Positions 55,772 to 64,000 of a stretch of 64,000 nt of DNA are shown here, one piece after another (position 1 is the first letter of the stretch; each line of letters starts with the position of its first letter). Below the pieces are notes generated by a model. The model was not told the origin of the DNA. It searched no databases and was given only the letters and a program-made list of their open reading frames with translations. The DNA is from Paraburkholderia sp. BCC1885 (GTDB taxonomy: Bacteria; Pseudomonadota; Gammaproteobacteria; Burkholderiales; Burkholderiaceae): assembly GCF_900996235.1 (NCBI RefSeq), contig NZ_CAAJGM010000077.1, forward strand, positions 1-64,000, in the 5' to 3' direction. The position numbers and the translations under genes are program-made.

Positions 55772-58168
55772 ATGAGCGTAGCCGAATATTTTTCTTCAAT
55801 GGAGTACGGTCCCGCACCCGAGGACGATCAGCCCGCACGTGCGTGGCTTGCGCAGCACGAGGCGCGCTTTGGCCATTTCATCGGCGGCGGGTGGCGTGCG
55901 CCGGCTGCGGACGAGCACTTCGAATCGCGCGAACCGGCCACCGGCGAATTGCTGGCGCAGATCGCCCAGGGCGACGAGGCCGACATCGATGCCGCCGTGG
56001 CAGCCGCCCGCGCGGCGCAGCCGGGCTGGCTCGCGTTAGGCGGCGCTGGGCGCGCGCGTCATCTGTACGCATTGGCGCGCATGGTGCAGCGGCATAGCCG
56101 CCTGTTCGCGGTGCTCGAAGCGCTGGACAACGGCAAGCCGATTCGTGAGACGCGCGACATCGACGTGCCGCTGGTGGCGCGTCACTTTCTGCATCACGCG
56201 GGTTGGGCGCAGTTGCAGGACAGCGAGTTCGCCGATTTTGCGCCGCTTGGCGTGGTCGGACAAATCGTGCCGTGGAATTTCCCGCTGCTGATGCTCGCGT
56301 GGAAGATTGCGCCGGCCATCGCCACCGGCAACTGCGTCGTGCTCAAGCCCGCGGAATATACGCCGCTGACCGCCTTGCTGTTCGCCGAACTGGCACATCG
56401 AGCCGGCTTGCCGGCGGGCGTGCTGAATGTCGTGACGGGCGATGGCCGCACCGGCGCGGCGCTCGTCGAACATCCCGAGGTGGACAAGCTGGCGTTCACG
56501 GGCTCCACTGAGGTCGGGCGGCAGATTCGCTCGGTGACCGCGGGCTCGGGCAAGTCGTTGACGCTTGAACTCGGCGGCAAGTCGCCGTTTATCGTGTTCG
56601 ACGACGCTGATCTCGATGGCGCGGTTGAGGGCGTGGTGGACGCGATCTGGTTCAACCAGGGGCAGGTTTGCTGCGCCGGTTCGCGCTTGCTCGTGCAGGA
56701 AGGCATCGAAGCGCGCTTCATCGACAAGCTGAAGCGCCGCATGGAGACGCTGCGTATCGGCTCGTCGCTCGACAAGAGCATCGATATCGGCGCGATTGTC
56801 GATCCGGTGCAGCTCGAACGGATCGAGTCGCTGGTGGAAGCCGGCCGTCGTGAAGGCTGCGCGGTATGGCAATCGGCGGATGCCGCCGTGCCCGCGCAAG
56901 GTTGCTATTTCCCGCCCACGCTCATTACCGGCGTGGCGCCTGCGTCGACGTTGGCGCAGGAAGAGATTTTCGGTCCTGTGCTGGTGACGATGAGCTTTCG
57001 TACACCTGACGAAGCGGTCTCGCTGGCCAACAATACGCGCTATGGGCTCGCCGCGAGCGTCTGGAGCGAAACCATCGGCCGTGCGCTGGATATCGCGCCG
57101 CGCCTCGCTTGCGGCGTGGTGTGGATCAATGCAACCAACCTGTTCGATGCGGGCGTCGGCTTTGGCGGCTACCGCGAGTCGGGCTATGGACGCGAAGGTG
57201 GGCGCGAGGGCATTTACGAATATCTGAAGCCGCGCGCCTGGCTTAAGCTCGTTGAGCGTCCTGCGCGCGCTGCGCTGACGGTGTCGTCAAAGGCTGCGCC
57301 GGACGGGACGGGTTTGAACGTGACGTCGATCGATCGCACCGCGAAGCTCTTCATTGGTGGCAAGCAGGTGCGTCCCGATGGCGGTTATTCGTTGCCCATC
57401 TATGGTGCAGACGGCGGGCTGGTCGGCGAAGTGGGCGAGGGCAATCGCAAGGACATTCGCAATGCCGTCGAGGCGGCACGCGGGGCAGGTAAGTGGTCGC
57501 AGGCGAGCACGCACAATCGCGCGCAGGTGCTGTACTACCTCGCGGAAAATCTCACGGTACGGGCCGACGAATTCGCGCGGCAACTGGTGGTGCGCACGGG
57601 TGTCGACGAAGCTGCCGCACATGCGGAAGTCGAAGCTGCACTCACGCGGCTCTTCACTTACGCCGCGTGGGCCGACAAGTTCGACGGCGCAGTGCATACG
57701 CCGCCGTTGCGCGGCGTTGCGCTGGCGATGCACGAGCCGCTTGGCGTGATTGGCATTGCTTGCCCGGATGAAGCGCCGCTGCTGGCCTTTGTATCGCTGG
57801 TGGGACCGGCGCTGGCAATGGGCAATCGCGTGGTGGTGCTGCCGAGCGAAGCCTGCCCGCTGACGGCGACGGACCTGTATCAGGTGGTCGAAACCTCGGA
57901 CGTGCCCGGCGGCGTGTTGAACATCGTCACTGGCGAGCGCGCTGCCTTGCTGCCGGCGCTTGCCAAACACGACGACGTCGACGCACTTTGGTGCTTCGGC
58001 AGCGCGGCGGATTCGACGCTGGTGGAGCGCGCTTCGGTGGGCAACCTGAAGCGCACCTTCGTCGATCATGGGCGGCAGTTCGACTGGTTCGACCGTTCGA
58101 CCGAGGGACCGGCCTGGCTGCGTCAGGCCGTGCAAGTGAAGAACATCTGGATACCTTACGGAGACTGA
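55772..58168 (+). CDS. ALDH16-type two-domain aldehyde dehydrogenase
   Basis: Encodes 798 residues; the ATG at 55772 starts MSVAEYFSSMEYG. Residues about 1-500 are a complete aldehyde dehydrogenase: VPWNFPLLMLAWK, FTGSTEVGRQ, general base in LELGGKSPF, catalytic Cys300 in GQVCCAGSR and QEEIFGPVLV. Residues about 525-798 repeat the cofactor-domain pattern (KLFIGGKQVRPDGG, PLGVIGIACPDE, PGGVLNIVTGER) but lack a Cys/Glu active site and stop early. That active-plus-truncated pair is the ALDH16 layout. It follows deoC by 13 bases and most likely oxidises acetaldehyde to acetate with NAD+. It ends 50 bases before the mutarotase gene. Confidence 0.93.
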   Translation: MSVAEYFSSMEYGPAPEDDQPARAWLAQHEARFGHFIGGGWRAPAADEHFESREPATGELLAQIAQGDEADIDAAVAAARAAQPGWLALGGAGRARHLYALARMVQRHSRLFAVLEALDNGKPIRETRDIDVPLVARHFLHHAGWAQLQDSEFADFAPLGVVGQIVPWNFPLLMLAWKIAPAIATGNCVVLKPAEYTPLTALLFAELAHRAGLPAGVLNVVTGDGRTGAALVEHPEVDKLAFTGSTEVGRQIRSVTAGSGKSLTLELGGKSPFIVFDDADLDGAVEGVVDAIWFNQGQVCCAGSRLLVQEGIEARFIDKLKRRMETLRIGSSLDKSIDIGAIVDPVQLERIESLVEAGRREGCAVWQSADAAVPAQGCYFPPTLITGVAPASTLAQEEIFGPVLVTMSFRTPDEAVSLANNTRYGLAASVWSETIGRALDIAPRLACGVVWINATNLFDAGVGFGGYRESGYGREGGREGIYEYLKPRAWLKLVERPARAALTVSSKAAPDGTGLNVTSIDRTAKLFIGGKQVRPDGGYSLPIYGADGGLVGEVGEGNRKDIRNAVEAARGAGKWSQASTHNRAQVLYYLAENLTVRADEFARQLVVRTGVDEAAAHAEVEAALTRLFTYAAWADKFDGAVHTPPLRGVALAMHEPLGVIGIACPDEAPLLAFVSLVGPALAMGNRVVVLPSEACPLTATDLYQVVETSDVPGGVLNIVTGERAALLPALAKHDDVDALWCFGSAADSTLVERASVGNLKRTFVDHGRQFDWFDRSTEGPAWLRQAVQVKNIWIPYGD

Positions 58169-58218
58169 CCGTCCGAGCGTGGATGGGTAGCAGGCCGATC
58201 GAACATGGAGGAGACACC

Positions 58219-58695
58219 GTGCTGAAGAATCTGGACCCGCTGTTGAACGCCGATGTGCTGCACGCGCTGCGCGCGATGGGCCACGGCGACGAAGTGGTGA
58301 TTTGCGATGCGAATTTCCCCGGCGATTCCGTTGCGCGCGCAACGGTACTGGGAAAACTGCTGCGCTTCGATGGCGTGGACGCGGCGCGTGCGGTGCGCGC
58401 GGTGCTGTCCGTACTGCCGCTCGATACCTTTGTCGAACATCCGGCGCTGCGCATGGAAGTGGTCGGCGAGCCGCATACGATTCCCGCCGTGCAACGCGAG
58501 GCGCAGGCCGAAGTGAATGCGGCGGAAGGCCGCGACCTGCCGTTTGCCTCCATCGAACGCTTCGCGTTTTATGAACGCGCAAAGAAGGCGTACTGTGTGA
58601 TCGCTACCGGCGAGCGGCGCGGCTACGGCTGTTTCGTGTTCACGAAGGGCGTGTTGCTGGCGCCTGACGCGGCGGCTGGGGAGCAGAAAAAATGA
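58219..58695 (+). CDS. RbsD/FucU-family sugar mutarotase
   Basis: Encodes 158 residues from a GTG at 58219 with a strong GGAGGAG site. RbsD/FucU proteins interconvert ring anomers of ribose or fucose for the next enzyme. LDPLLNADVLHALRAMGHGDE, VICDANFPGDS and ERFAFYERAKKAY are family marks, and the MGHGD segment carries the catalytic His. The gene is between the aldehyde dehydrogenase and kinase genes; its stop overlaps the kinase start by four bases (ATGA), pointing to translational coupling. In a deoxyribose pathway it would speed up delivery of the correct anomer to the kinase. Confidence 0.92.
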   Translation: MLKNLDPLLNADVLHALRAMGHGDEVVICDANFPGDSVARATVLGKLLRFDGVDAARAVRAVLSVLPLDTFVEHPALRMEVVGEPHTIPAVQREAQAEVNAAEGRDLPFASIERFAFYERAKKAYCVIATGERRGYGCFVFTKGVLLAPDAAAGEQKK

Positions 58696-59654
58696 GTACG
58701 GAGTCCAAATCAAATGGGCGCGTGGTCATTCTCGGCATCTATGTGACCGATCTGACTTTCCGCGCAGAGCGTATGCCCTTGATCGGCGAAACTATCGCTG
58801 GTTCGGCCTTTGCAATGGGGCCGGGGGGCAAGGGGTCGAATCAGGCCGTCGCGGCGGCGCGAGCCGGTGCGCAAGTCGTGTTCTGTACGCGCCTCGGTAA
58901 CGATGCGTTCGGCGCGATCGCGCGTTCGACCTGGGCCGCTGAAGGCATCACCGCGCGCGCCACGACCGTCGATGGCGTTTCCACCGGCGCTGCTCACATC
59001 TTTGTCGACGATACCGACGGCAGGAACGCGATCATCGTCGCCTCGGGCGCTGCGGGCACGATGAGTGCCTCCGACGTCGATGCAATCGAAGCGGATATCT
59101 CCGCGGCACAGGTGTTCGTCACGCAACTGGAGCAACCGTTGTCCGCGGCGCGGCGCGGCCTCGAAGTCGCACGCCGTCATGGCGTGACGACCGTGTTCAA
59201 CCCGGCGCCCGCATTACCGCTTCACGACGACATTTACCCGCTGTGCGACTACATCACGCCGAACGAAACCGAAGCGGCCGCGCTGACCGGTGTGCCGATC
59301 CAGAGCGCCGACGATGCACGGCGTGCGGCGGACGTGCTGCTCGCCAAAGGTGTCGGCACGGTGATCGTGACGCTTGGCGAAGCGGGCGCGTTGCTGCATT
59401 CGGCCACGCAGTCGGTGCTGGTGCCGGCGTTTCAATGCGGCCGTGTGGTGGAGACGGCCGGTGCGGGCGACGGCTTTACGGGCGGTTTCGCCGCGGCGTT
59501 GGCGCGTGGCGCAGACCCGGTCGAGGCGATGCGCTTCGGCTGCGCGTTGGCGGGCATCTCCGTGACGCGCGCGGGTACGGCGCCGTCCATGCCGACATTG
59601 GCCGAAGTGAACCAGCTATTGATGCAATCGGGCCAACCGGTGTCGTCGCATTGA
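58692..59654 (+). CDS. Ribokinase-family sugar kinase
   Basis: Encodes 320 residues. PfkB/ribokinase fold: GPGGKGSNQAVAAARAG binds the sugar, and ETAGAGDGFTGGFAAAL holds the catalytic Asp and anion hole. The usual Gly-Ala-Gly-Asp-Thr is Gly-Ala-Gly-Asp-Gly here, a conservative change next to the base. Start overlaps the mutarotase stop. Ribokinases phosphorylate ribose, and some act on 2-deoxyribose (deoxyribokinase). The presence of deoC and an acetaldehyde-type dehydrogenase in the same operon favours 2-deoxyribose; the substrate itself is not readable from the sequence. Confidence 0.9.
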   Translation: MSTESKSNGRVVILGIYVTDLTFRAERMPLIGETIAGSAFAMGPGGKGSNQAVAAARAGAQVVFCTRLGNDAFGAIARSTWAAEGITARATTVDGVSTGAAHIFVDDTDGRNAIIVASGAAGTMSASDVDAIEADISAAQVFVTQLEQPLSAARRGLEVARRHGVTTVFNPAPALPLHDDIYPLCDYITPNETEAAALTGVPIQSADDARRAADVLLAKGVGTVIVTLGEAGALLHSATQSVLVPAFQCGRVVETAGAGDGFTGGFAAALARGADPVEAMRFGCALAGISVTRAGTAPSMPTLAEVNQLLMQSGQPVSSH

Positions 59655-59766
59655 CGAGACGTCGAGAATTGGTCTGAAGGCGTGCGCGCTACCCGATGAG
59701 GTCTCATAAAGTACACCTCGACGGCCCGCTGAAGTCTCGTGCAGTTTGAAGGAGTTTCTCTTCACC

Positions 59767-60795
59767 ATGAAGTCCTCGTTCGCTGTTGGAAAACTGTTTG
59801 GCGACCGGCAACTGAATTTCCTGCTAGCCGTCAACGTCCTGGTCGTATTGGTGGCGACCGCGCTGTCGCACGGTCAGTTTGTCGATATCGACAATCTGCA
59901 GTCGATGGGTAGCCAGTTGCCCGAACTCGGCCTGCTCGCGCTCGGCATCATGCTTTCGATGATCTCCGGCAACGGCGGTATCGATCTGTCCGGCGTGGGG
60001 CTCGCGAATCTGTCGGGCATGATTGCCGCGTTGATCGTGCCGAAGCTCGTCAGCGCTGATGCCTCGCCGGTGGCTTATACGGCGCTGTTTTGCGCGATCG
60101 TCATTGTCGTTGGGCTGCTTGGCGGCATGCTCAACGGCGTGGTGATTGCGAAGCTGCGGCTTACGCCGATTCTGTGCACGCTGGGTACGCAGTTGCTGTT
60201 CACCGGCATTGCCGTGGTGTTGAGCAATGGGGCGTCGGTGCCGGTCGAATATGTCGATCAGCTTTCGGATATCGGCAACGGCACCGCGTTTCAGGTGCCC
60301 ATTTCGTTCATCCTCTTTATCGCCGCCATTATTGTTTTAGGCTGGCTGCTTAAGCGCAGTCCGTTCGGCTTGCGCCTGTATCTGATGGGCACCAATCCCA
60401 AGGCCGCTTTTTATGCGGGCATTCCGCGCGCGCGCATGTTGATCGTGACGTACACGATGTGCGGCGTGCTGGCCTCGTTAGCAGGACTTATCAGTGCGAC
60501 CCATACGTCCAGCGCCAAATGGGACTACGGCAACTCGTATCTGTTGATTTCGATTCTGATTGCCGTGATGGGCGGCGTGAATCCTGCTGGCGGGCGCGGC
60601 CGGATCATCTCGGTGTTTTTCGCCGCGACGGTGCTGCAGTTTCTCGCGAGCCTGTTCAATCTGCTCGGTGTGTCGCAATTCTTTGGCGATTGCGCGTGGG
60701 GCTTTCTGTTGCTGCTGTCGCTGGCGTTCGCCGGTGGCGAACGGGTGGGCGCGATCTTCGGCTTCACGCGCTCCGACTCGAGCGCGCGACGTTAG
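59767..60795 (+). CDS. Sugar ABC transporter permease, RbsC type
   Basis: Encodes 342 residues; the ATG at 59767 follows GAAGGAG. About eight to ten membrane segments; GIMLSMISGNGGIDLSGVG and VNPAGGRGRIISVFFAATVLQ are typical of the ribose/xylose/AI-2 permease family (BPD_transp_2). It is the first of two permease genes in this operon; the second is at the window end. Together they would form a heterodimeric channel driven by the double ATPase. Lies 112 bases after the kinase gene. Confidence 0.92.
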   Translation: MKSSFAVGKLFGDRQLNFLLAVNVLVVLVATALSHGQFVDIDNLQSMGSQLPELGLLALGIMLSMISGNGGIDLSGVGLANLSGMIAALIVPKLVSADASPVAYTALFCAIVIVVGLLGGMLNGVVIAKLRLTPILCTLGTQLLFTGIAVVLSNGASVPVEYVDQLSDIGNGTAFQVPISFILFIAAIIVLGWLLKRSPFGLRLYLMGTNPKAAFYAGIPRARMLIVTYTMCGVLASLAGLISATHTSSAKWDYGNSYLLISILIAVMGGVNPAGGRGRIISVFFAATVLQFLASLFNLLGVSQFFGDCAWGFLLLLSLAFAGGERVGAIFGFTRSDSSARR

Positions 60796-60920
60796 CGTGG
60801 GCATCGGCAGGCAGTCGTAGAGTCGTAGACATGGTGGGTTTAGTACGCGGCGGTCATCGGGGCCCTGGATGTCCGCAACCGTGAAGCAGGGCGACAGCGA
60901 AACAAAAACGGAGACTTGGC

Positions 60921-61925
60921 ATGAAACTGACTCGATTGGGCGCCGCACTCGCAGCGGCCGCTCTCACGGTAGGCGTGGTCGCCGCAGCGCAGGCGGCGAA
61001 CACTGTGACGATCGTCACGGTGGTGAAGGTGACCGGCATCAACTGGTTTAATCGCATGGACGAGGGCGTCAAGCAATTCGCCAAGGACAATGCAGGCGTC
61101 ACGGCATATCAGACCGGCCCTGGTCAGGCGGACGCGGCGCAGCAACTGAAGATCATCGAAGATCTGATCGCCAAGAAGGTCGATGCACTGGCCGTGGTCC
61201 CCTACGATCCGCCGACCCTCGAACCCGCGTTGAAGAAAGCGATGGACCGCGGCATCAAGGTGGTCACGCATGAAGCGGACAACGAAAAGAACACGATGGT
61301 CGACATCGAAGCGTTCGATAACACCGCGTATGGCGCCAACCTGAATCAGCATCTCGCCGCCTGTATGCACAACGAAGGCAAGTGGGCGGTGCTGGTGGGC
61401 TCGCTCGGCAGCCGCTCGCAGGTACAGTGGGCGGACGGCGGCATCGGCAATGCCAAGGCCAAATATCCGAAGATGGATCTGGTCGAGCCGAAACTCGAAA
61501 CCAATAATGACGGCGAGCGCGCCTATGAAGTCGCCAAGGAAGTGTTGCGCAAGCATCCTGACCTGAAGGGCTTTCAGGGTTCATCGTCGCTGGATGTGAT
61601 CGGCATTGGCCGTGCAGTCGAAGAGGCGGGCCTGCAGGGCAAGATCTGCGTGTACGGTACGGGGCTGCCTACAGAAGCGGCCAAGTTCCTCGAAAGCGGC
61701 GCGATCAACGGCATTTCGTTCTGGGATCCGAAGCTGGCCGGTATTGCGATGAACAAGATTGCGTTAATGCTGATCCACGGCCAGACCGTGCATGACGGCG
61801 ACGATCTCGGCATTCCGGGCTACACCAAGGTGACGGTGACCAAGGGTCCGGGCAAGGGCATCATCGTGCGCGGCCAGGGCTGGGTCGACGTCGACAAATC
61901 GAACTATAAGAACTACTCGTTCTAA
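60921..61925 (+). CDS. Periplasmic sugar-binding protein of ABC importer
   Basis: Encodes 334 residues with a signal peptide (MKLTRLGAALAAAALTVG, cleaved near AQAANT). Mature part: KVTGINWFNRMDEGVKQF, then IIEDLIAKKVDALAVVP and GIKVVTHEADN, all typical of the Peripla_BP_4 group that includes RbsB, LsrB and RhaS. The GINWF and NQHLAACM segments are closest to LsrB/RhaS-like members. It would deliver a pentose or deoxypentose to the two permeases. It lies between the first permease and the ATPase genes. Confidence 0.92.
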   Translation: MKLTRLGAALAAAALTVGVVAAAQAANTVTIVTVVKVTGINWFNRMDEGVKQFAKDNAGVTAYQTGPGQADAAQQLKIIEDLIAKKVDALAVVPYDPPTLEPALKKAMDRGIKVVTHEADNEKNTMVDIEAFDNTAYGANLNQHLAACMHNEGKWAVLVGSLGSRSQVQWADGGIGNAKAKYPKMDLVEPKLETNNDGERAYEVAKEVLRKHPDLKGFQGSSSLDVIGIGRAVEEAGLQGKICVYGTGLPTEAAKFLESGAINGISFWDPKLAGIAMNKIALMLIHGQTVHDGDDLGIPGYTKVTVTKGPGKGIIVRGQGWVDVDKSNYKNYSF

Positions 61926-62033
61926 GGTTCTGCGGTTTGTCGATGCCTTGAATCCTGTGTAACGGTGTGTCCGCTTCAATCCGCGAAAGTGTTGCGTGTC
62001 GCGGGCACACTTCTGAAGGTTTGCAATCGGACT

Positions 62034-63566
62034 ATGAATTCAGACGCTGCTTCCGTGCCGTTCCTGCAGGTTGTGGGTGTGCACAAGCGCTTTACCGGTG
62101 TGCACGCGCTGCGCGGCGTGAGCCTGTCGTTCCAGCGCGGGCAGATCTATCACCTGCTCGGCGAAAACGGCTGCGGCAAGAGCACGCTGATCAAGATCAT
62201 TTCCGGCGCGCAACCGCCCGATGAGGGCGAGCTCATCATCGAAGGCGTTTCGCATGCGCGGCTCACGGCGCTGGAATCGCTCTCGGCCGGCATCGAGACC
62301 GTGTATCAGGATCTCTCCTTGCTGCCGAACATGAGCGTGGCCGAAAACGTCGCGCTGACTTCGGAGCTGGCCACGCACAATGGCCGCCTGACCCGTACCT
62401 TCGACCGGCGCGCGCTCGCAAAGACCGCCGAGCGTGCGCTGGCCGCCGTCGGCTTACCGGGCGACACCGATTTCCAGGCGACGCTCGTCGAGCAACTGCC
62501 GCTCGCCACCCGTCAACTCGTGGCAATCGCACGCGCCATTGCGAGCGAGGCGAGGTTCGTCATCATGGACGAGCCCACCACGTCGCTGACGCAAAAAGAA
62601 GTCGACAATCTCATTGCAGTGCTAAGCAATCTGCGCGCGCAAGGCGTGACGGTGTTGTTCGTCAGCCATAAGCTGGACGAATGCTATGCGATCGGCGGCG
62701 AAGTGATCGTACTGCGCGACGGTCAGACCATGGCGCAGGGGCCAATCACTAATTACACCAAGGCGCAGATCAGCGAATTGATGACGGGCCGCCATCTGTC
62801 GAGCGAACGCTATCGTGAAGGCGGCTTCGGCGAAGAGGTGGTGCTCAATGTGAGCGGCCTTACGCGCACCGGCCAGTTCGAAGAGGTGTCATTTGCGCTG
62901 CATCGCGGTGAAATTCTCGGCGTGACCGGGCTGCTCGATTCCGGACGCAATGAACTCGCGCGCGCGTTGGCGGGCGTGGCGCCCGCGCAGCATGGGGAGA
63001 TCGTGCTGGACGGCAGGCGCATCGTCTTGCATACGCCTTCGGACGCGAAGAATCACCGCATTGGCTATGTGCCGGAAGACCGCCTGAATGAAGGGCTATT
63101 TCTCGACAAATCGATTCGAGACAACGTCATCACCGCGATGATCTCGACCTTGCGCGACCGCTTCGGCCAGATCGACCGCAGCCGTGCGCAGCGCCTCGCC
63201 GTTGACACCGTGAAGGAGTTGCAGATCGCGACGCCCGATGTCGATAAGCCCGTGCAGTCGCTTTCAGGCGGCAACCAGCAGCGCGTGCTGATCGGCCGCT
63301 GGCTAGCCATCGATCCGCGCGTGCTGATCCTGCACGGCCCGACAGTGGGGGTGGACGTCGGCTCCAAGGACATCATCTACCGCATCATGCAGCGGCTTTC
63401 GCAGCGCGGCATCGGCATCATCCTGATCAGCGACGACTTGCCCGAACTGCTGCAGAACTGCGATCGCATTCTGATGATGAAAAAAGGCCGCGTCGCGAAT
63501 GAATATCAGGCCGACCAGTTGAAAGAAGCCGACCTATACCACGCGCTGCTGTCGGAAGCCGCATAG
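62034..63566 (+). CDS. Sugar ABC transporter double ATPase, RbsA type
   Basis: Encodes 510 residues from the ATG at 62034. Two nucleotide-binding domains. First: Walker A GENGCGKST, Walker B FVIMDEPTTSL, with a weak signature (EQLPLATRQL). Second: signature SLSGGNQQRVLIGRWLA is good, but the Walker A is degenerate (TGLLDSGRNEL) and Walker B reads LILHGPTVGVD, where most family members have DEPT. So one composite site is probably active and the other degenerate, an asymmetry usual in RbsA but stronger here. It powers uptake by the two permeases. Confidence 0.94.
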   Translation: MNSDAASVPFLQVVGVHKRFTGVHALRGVSLSFQRGQIYHLLGENGCGKSTLIKIISGAQPPDEGELIIEGVSHARLTALESLSAGIETVYQDLSLLPNMSVAENVALTSELATHNGRLTRTFDRRALAKTAERALAAVGLPGDTDFQATLVEQLPLATRQLVAIARAIASEARFVIMDEPTTSLTQKEVDNLIAVLSNLRAQGVTVLFVSHKLDECYAIGGEVIVLRDGQTMAQGPITNYTKAQISELMTGRHLSSERYREGGFGEEVVLNVSGLTRTGQFEEVSFALHRGEILGVTGLLDSGRNELARALAGVAPAQHGEIVLDGRRIVLHTPSDAKNHRIGYVPEDRLNEGLFLDKSIRDNVITAMISTLRDRFGQIDRSRAQRLAVDTVKELQIATPDVDKPVQSLSGGNQQRVLIGRWLAIDPRVLILHGPTVGVDVGSKDIIYRIMQRLSQRGIGIILISDDLPELLQNCDRILMMKKGRVANEYQADQLKEADLYHALLSEAA

Positions 63567-63590
63567 AGTAAGCTGAAAGGACGTTACCGC

Positions 63591-64000
63591 ATGAACCCGC
63601 GCATCAATCAGACCATGACCACGCCAACCGTCATCGACGTCGCACCGCAGGTGAAGCCCTTGAGTTTGCGGGCCAAACTCGCTCGCCAACCCGAGTGGTT
63701 TACGTTCGGCTTGATTGTCGTGATGTGCCTGGTGGTCGGCGCGATCAATCCGCGCTTCTTCCAGCTGGCGACGTTGTTCGACATGCTGCACTCGGCCACC
63801 ACCGTGTCGCTGTTTGCGCTTGGCACGCTGGTCGTGCTGGCCTCGGGTGGCATCGACGTATCGTTCACGGCAATCGGCGCGCTGACGATGTACGGGATCA
63901 CCAAGGCCGTGTTCGCGTGGTGGCCCGACGAGCCGTTCGCGTTGATCCTGATTACCGGCGCAGTTGGCGGCATTTTGCTCGGCCTGATCAACGGCGCGCT
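63591..64000 (+). CDS. Second sugar ABC permease, truncated by window end
   Basis: Only about 136 residues are in view. The ATG at 63591 follows GAAAGGA, 24 bases after the ATPase stop. After a 40-residue cytosolic start, membrane segments begin (FGLIVVMCLVVGAINPRFF), and TTVSLFALGTLVVLASGGIDVS is the RbsC-family core. It is distinct from the first permease, so the importer is a heterodimer, as for AI-2 and rhamnose transporters. The 3' part is missing. Confidence 0.92.
   Translation, partial: MNPRINQTMTTPTVIDVAPQVKPLSLRAKLARQPEWFTFGLIVVMCLVVGAINPRFFQLATLFDMLHSATTVSLFALGTLVVLASGGIDVSFTAIGALTMYGITKAVFAWWPDEPFALILITGAVGGILLGLINGA

Overview
The window reads as chromosomal DNA of a high-GC betaproteobacterium of the Burkholderia/Paraburkholderia/Caballeronia group. 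The evidence is a Burkholderia-type porin, a dgdA/dgdR pair whose decarboxylase keeps every active-site residue known from the Burkholderia cepacia enzyme, many LysR/TetR regulators with divergent targets, and strong GC bias. I saw no rRNA, tRNA, CRISPR array, insertion sequence or phage gene. The genus is an inference; no marker gene is present.

Layout. 0.5-6.6 kb: secreted small protein, Bcr/CflA-type MFS exporter, porin, and two NitT/TauT/SsuA-type binding proteins without membrane partners. 6.6-10 kb: LysR, short-chain dehydrogenase, ArsR, then a TetR gene divergent from a small membrane protein, with matching operator-like palindromes between them. 10.3-15.6 kb: ilvD, a TonB-dependent siderophore receptor with a Fur-box-like site, and a GDT1/UPF0016 manganese exporter preceded by a yybP-ykoY-type (Mn2+) riboswitch candidate. 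15.7-18.7 kb: dgdA (2,2-dialkylglycine decarboxylase) with its divergent regulator dgdR and a ureidoglycolate-lyase-like gene. 18.8-33.8 kb: assorted enzyme/regulator pairs (MBL-fold hydrolase/TetR, aldehyde dehydrogenase/LysR, MarR/oxidoreductase), a GGDEF-EAL protein, MsrA, a GFA-family protein lying between two inverted copies of a dispersed repeat, a Tat-exported alpha/beta hydrolase and hypothetical proteins. 34.3-38.1 kb: a 911-residue KfrA-like coiled-coil protein built of repeat units whose lengths are all multiples of seven, and a low-affinity iron permease homologue. 38.1-41.2 kb: glgA and an HSL-type esterase.

41.2-49 kb is a signalling cluster, all on the minus strand: two methyl-accepting chemotaxis proteins, a GGDEF-EAL protein in an apparent operon with a periplasmic cupredoxin-like protein, and a membrane diguanylate cyclase. 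49-52 kb holds a DUF302 protein, an ABCB-type exporter and two small proteins. 52.2-54.5 kb holds a 691-residue unrecognised protein with the build of a type III secretion effector; upstream of it is an exact match to the HrpB-regulated hrpII-box pattern (TTCG-N16-TTCG-N32-TAAGAT).

54.6-64 kb (running off the window) is a sugar operon: a eukaryote-like deoxyribose-phosphate aldolase, an ALDH16-type two-domain aldehyde dehydrogenase, an RbsD/FucU mutarotase, a ribokinase-family kinase, and an ABC importer with a binding protein, a double ATPase and two permeases. Together these form a plausible complete route for 2-deoxyribose: uptake, anomer exchange, phosphorylation, aldol cleavage to glyceraldehyde-3-phosphate and acetaldehyde, and oxidation of acetaldehyde to acetate. 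A 25-bp perfect inverted repeat overlapping a promoter-like sequence sits in front of the first gene.
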